This document shows positions 5,186-6,994 of a stretch of 6,994 bases of DNA, piece after piece. The notes beneath the pieces were generated by a model. The model saw nothing but the letters and a program-made list of their open reading frames with translations. It had not been told where the DNA came from and did no database searches. Origin of the DNA: Oscillospiraceae bacterium (GTDB lineage: Bacteria; Bacillota_A; Clostridia; Oscillospirales; Oscillospiraceae). Made by a program: the position numbers and the translations under genes. The stretch's first letter is position 1. Every line of letters begins with the position of its first letter. The DNA is taken from assembly GCA_017550765.1 (NCBI GenBank), contig JAFZOC010000277.1, positions 1-6,994 of the forward strand. Direction: 5' to 3'.

Positions 5186-5346
5186 TGAAATGAAGCTCGG
5201 CTTCGCCTAATGAAGAAATGAAGACGCTTCGCTGATGAAGAAATGATGGTATCGGCTTCGCCGATGCATTCAGGACCCGTCCCGCCATGCGGGACACCTC
5301 AATTCTTTCATCGGCCGCAGGCCCTTCATTCCTTCATTTCTTCATT
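5186..5346. repeat. Palindrome-rich intergenic mosaic repeat (MITE/REP-like)
   Basis: AATGAAGAAATGAAG (5209-5223) and CTTCATTTCTTCATT (5332-5346) form a perfect 15-base inverted repeat about 108 bases apart. The left part consists of imperfect direct units of 25 bases starting at 5186, 5211 and 5236. Each has a TGAA(GAA)ATGA core followed by a GCTTCGC mini-palindrome. Inside lie further small hairpins: ATCGGC-TTC-GCCGAT (5251-5265), GTCCCGC-CAT-GCGGGAC (5279-5295) and GGCC-GCA-GGCC (5313-5323). There is no ORF of its own. The right arm overlaps the last five bases of the CoA-transferase gene, including its stop codon. This has the build of a short non-autonomous interspersed repeat, but copy number cannot be judged from one window. 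Confidence 0.7.
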
Positions 5347-6868
5347 CCTCTTCGTCCAGCCGCATGGAGCCGGTCTTTTTGAGCTGCTGATGGAAGGCGA
5401 AGCAGCGGTCCAGCAGATGGGGCGTCTGGGCGCCAGCTGTGGCGTCGACGGCCTCCTGCAGATAGGCCCGCAGCTGGGGGCGGTAGTCCGGATGGGCGCA
5501 GTTCTCGATGATGCGCTCGGCCCGCTCCTTGGGGCTCAGGCCCCGCAGGTCCGCGTAGCCCTGCTCGGTGACGATCAGATCCACGTCGTGCTCGGTGTGA
5601 TCCACATGGCTCACCATGGGCACGATGCTGGAGATCTTGCCGCCCTTGGCCACGCTGTTGGTCATGAAGATGGAGATCGCGGCGTTGCGGGCATAGTCGC
5701 CGGAGCCGCCGATGCCGTTATACACGCTGGTGCCGTTCATCTGGGAGGAGTTCACGTTGCCGTAGATGTCCGCCTCCACGGCGGTGTTCATGGCGATGAC
5801 CCCCAGACGGCGGATGACCTCCGCGTGGTTGGAGATCTCGGAGTCCCGCAGGATCAGCTTGCCGCGGTAGTCCTCCAGCCGGCCCAGGAGCCGCCGCATC
5901 CCCTCCTCGGAGAGGGACAGGCTGGTGGCGGAGGCCATGTCGGCCTTGCCGGCGTCGATCAGGTCCAGGATGCCGTCCTGCATGACCTCGGAGAAGAAGC
6001 GCAGGTGCGTGAATCCCGAGTCGCGGAGGCCCAGGAGCACGGCGTTGGCCACGGAACCCACGCCGGACTGCAGGGGGCAGACGTCGGCGGAGAGCCGTCC
6101 GGCGGCCTTCTCCGCTTCCAGGAAGGAGACGATGTTTTGGGCGATCCTCTTGCTGACCTCATCCTCCGGGGCCAGGGCCCTGGGCTTCTCCGGGAGCTCC
6201 GAGATCACCACGGCGGCGATCTTCTCCCGGGGGCAGGTCAGATACGGCACGCCGATGCGGTCTGCGGCGTCGGTGAGGGGGATCGGCTGACGCAGCGGGG
6301 GGTCCGCCACCCGGTAGATGTCATGGAAGCCCTCCAGCTCCGCCGGCTGGGCCATGTTCAGCTCCACGATGACCTTCTCGGCCAGGTCGATCCAGGTCTG
6401 GGAGCAGCCCACCGCGGTGCTGGGGATCAGGTGCCCCTCCTCGGTGATGGCCACAGCCTCGACGATCGCCACCCGGATGGGGCCGTAGGAGCCGTAGCGG
6501 GCGTTCTGGGCCACCATGCCCAGGTGCAGGTCGGTGTAGGCCACCGGGGCGATCCCGCCGCCGTTCACGGCGGTGCGCAGGGCCTTGCTGGTCATATAGG
6601 GGGCCCGGCGGGCGATCATGCCCAGCTCCGCCCAGGTGGAGTCGATCTCTTCGCCCGTGGAGGCGCCGGACAGGAGCCCCAGGCGCAGCGTCCGCTCGCC
6701 GGAGCGGACCTGCCCGGCCAGGGCCAGGGGCACGGCCTTGGGACAGCCGGAGGGGGTGAAGCCGCTGACGGCCACCGTGTCCCCGTCCTGCACCAGCCAG
6801 GCGGCCTCTTCGGCGCTCATGACGCGCTCTTTCAGCGCCTCGCAGCGAAAACGCTTCTGCAGCTCCAT
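5342..6868 (-). CDS. Acetyl-CoA hydrolase/transferase family, succinyl-CoA:acetate CoA-transferase type
   Basis: This is a class I CoA-transferase of the Cat1/AarC/Ach1 group, about 508 residues, the usual length of that branch (the butyrate/4-hydroxybutyrate enzymes are nearer 440). It should move CoA between an acyl-CoA, probably succinyl-CoA, and acetate in the cytosol. Counting from the GTG at 6877, visible motifs are the N-terminal DGDTVAVSGFTPSGCPKAVP (31-50), PLQSGVGSVANAV (268-280), FFSEVMQDGILDLIDAG with the expected catalytic glutamate at 297, and the CoA-site loop GIGGSGDYARNA (388-399). TEQGYADLRGLSPKERA (437-453) is also family-typical. I prefer the ATG at 6868 because GGGGTGA lies five bases upstream; a GTG at 6877 overlapping the previous stop would add three residues. 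The preceding gene fragment fits a 2-oxoacid oxidoreductase, which would supply the acyl-CoA. The C-terminus and stop run into a repeat. The exact acyl donor is not provable here. Confidence 0.93.
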   Translation of the reverse strand: MELQKRFRCEALKERVMSAEEAAWLVQDGDTVAVSGFTPSGCPKAVPLALAGQVRSGERTLRLGLLSGASTGEEIDSTWAELGMIARRAPYMTSKALRTAVNGGGIAPVAYTDLHLGMVAQNARYGSYGPIRVAIVEAVAITEEGHLIPSTAVGCSQTWIDLAEKVIVELNMAQPAELEGFHDIYRVADPPLRQPIPLTDAADRIGVPYLTCPREKIAAVVISELPEKPRALAPEDEVSKRIAQNIVSFLEAEKAAGRLSADVCPLQSGVGSVANAVLLGLRDSGFTHLRFFSEVMQDGILDLIDAGKADMASATSLSLSEEGMRRLLGRLEDYRGKLILRDSEISNHAEVIRRLGVIAMNTAVEADIYGNVNSSQMNGTSVYNGIGGSGDYARNAAISIFMTNSVAKGGKISSIVPMVSHVDHTEHDVDLIVTEQGYADLRGLSPKERAERIIENCAHPDYRPQLRAYLQEAVDATAGAQTPHLLDRCFAFHQQLKKTGSMRLDEEE

Positions 6869-6873
6869 GACGC

Positions 6874-6880
6874 TCACCCC
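6874..6880 (-). promoter_or_regulatory. Shine-Dalgarno deciding the CoA-transferase start
   Basis: On the minus strand GGGGTGA (6880-6874) resembles the AGGAGGTGA anti-16S match. It stands five bases before the ATG at 6868, but is too close to serve the GTG at 6877, which it contains. The same bases hold the stop codon of the upstream gene, so termination and re-initiation are coupled. Confidence 0.6.
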
Positions 6881-6994
6881 AGGTGCTGGGCGAAGGCGGC
6901 GGCCTGCTCGGGCGCGATCAGCTCTCTGCCGGCGTCCAGGGCCTTGCGGTTGATCTCCTCGGTGCCGGCGGGGATGTGGCGGCGCACGGCCTCC
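6874..6994 (-). CDS. Probable 2-oxoacid:acceptor oxidoreductase gamma-type subunit, C-terminal end
   Basis: Only the last 39 codons are present; the gene runs off the right edge. The translated end contains AVRRHIPAGTEEINRKALDAGREL and finishes AAFAQHLG. The pattern of a short helix, (V/I)P, then EIN-x-KAL-x-x-G is what I know from the C-terminal ends of the gamma subunits of pyruvate/2-oxoacid:ferredoxin oxidoreductases and of indolepyruvate oxidoreductase beta subunits (PF01558). Those enzymes oxidatively decarboxylate 2-oxoacids to acyl-CoA while reducing ferredoxin. Its stop codon overlaps the possible GTG start of the CoA-transferase as GTGA, so the two are in one operon. This would make chemical sense, with the oxidoreductase producing the acyl-CoA that the transferase uses. 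The call rests on a short stretch; the subfamily and substrate cannot be told. Confidence 0.5.
   Translation of the reverse strand, partial: EAVRRHIPAGTEEINRKALDAGRELIAPEQAAAFAQHLG

Noticed and set aside
3817..5193. A long plus-strand open frame of over 450 codons
   Set aside because: It lies antisense to the DUF1810 start and the ornithine enzyme. Its product is Val/His/Gly/Gln-rich without domains, as expected from the complement of a GC-rich gene, and it has no proper ribosome site.
5186..5260. Possible CRISPR array
   Set aside because: There are only two to three imperfect 25-base units with no uniform repeat/spacer pattern and no cas genes. The units are tandem and palindromic, which fits an intergenic repeat.
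5043..5297. Minus-strand small protein running from the repeat into the ornithine enzyme
   Set aside because: It starts inside the palindromic repeat, ends inside the enzyme gene in another frame and has no supporting domain or conserved character.

Overview
The window is compact, GC-rich bacterial DNA with good Shine-Dalgarno sites and canonical -35/-10 promoters. A SAM-I (S-box) riboswitch controls metK, and there is a YtrA-type GntR/ABC module and 2-oxoacid/CoA fermentation enzymes. This combination points to a high-GC anaerobic Firmicute, most likely a gut Clostridia/Oscillospirales member; that assignment is inference from gene content and style only.

Layout. (1) 1-71 (minus) is the first 23 codons of metK, running off the left edge. 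Its leader (about 72-273) carries a complete SAM-I riboswitch and an intrinsic terminator, driven by a promoter at 280-308. (2) Divergent from it, 368-2239 (plus) is a tightly overlapped three-gene operon: a YtrA-like GntR repressor, an ABC ATPase and an ABC-2 type permease, with a palindromic candidate operator over its promoter. (3) 2314-3466 holds two paralogous YbjN-fold small proteins transcribed toward each other and sharing a bidirectional terminator at about 2827-2854. (4) 3532-3957 (minus) is a DUF1810 protein. (5) 4048-6994 (minus) looks like a catabolic cluster: the C-terminal end of a probable 2-oxoacid:acceptor oxidoreductase gamma-type subunit, a succinyl-CoA:acetate-type CoA-transferase overlapping it, and a stand-alone ornithine cyclodeaminase-like enzyme of the archaeal/cyanobacterial LOR/SDH (TIGR00300) type. 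A 160-bp palindrome-rich intergenic repeat lies between the last two genes and supplies the stop codon of the CoA-transferase.

How the genes may work together. The oxidoreductase would make an acyl-CoA plus reduced ferredoxin. The CoA-transferase would move CoA to acetate, giving acetyl-CoA for substrate-level ATP formation. The ornithine enzyme would give proline and ammonia. This fits amino-acid fermentation, but only the CoA-transferase is identified with high certainty from catalytic motifs. I did not find a clear new defence or mobile system. The items most worth following up are the mosaic repeat, the stand-alone ornithine cyclodeaminase-like enzyme and the convergent YbjN pair.
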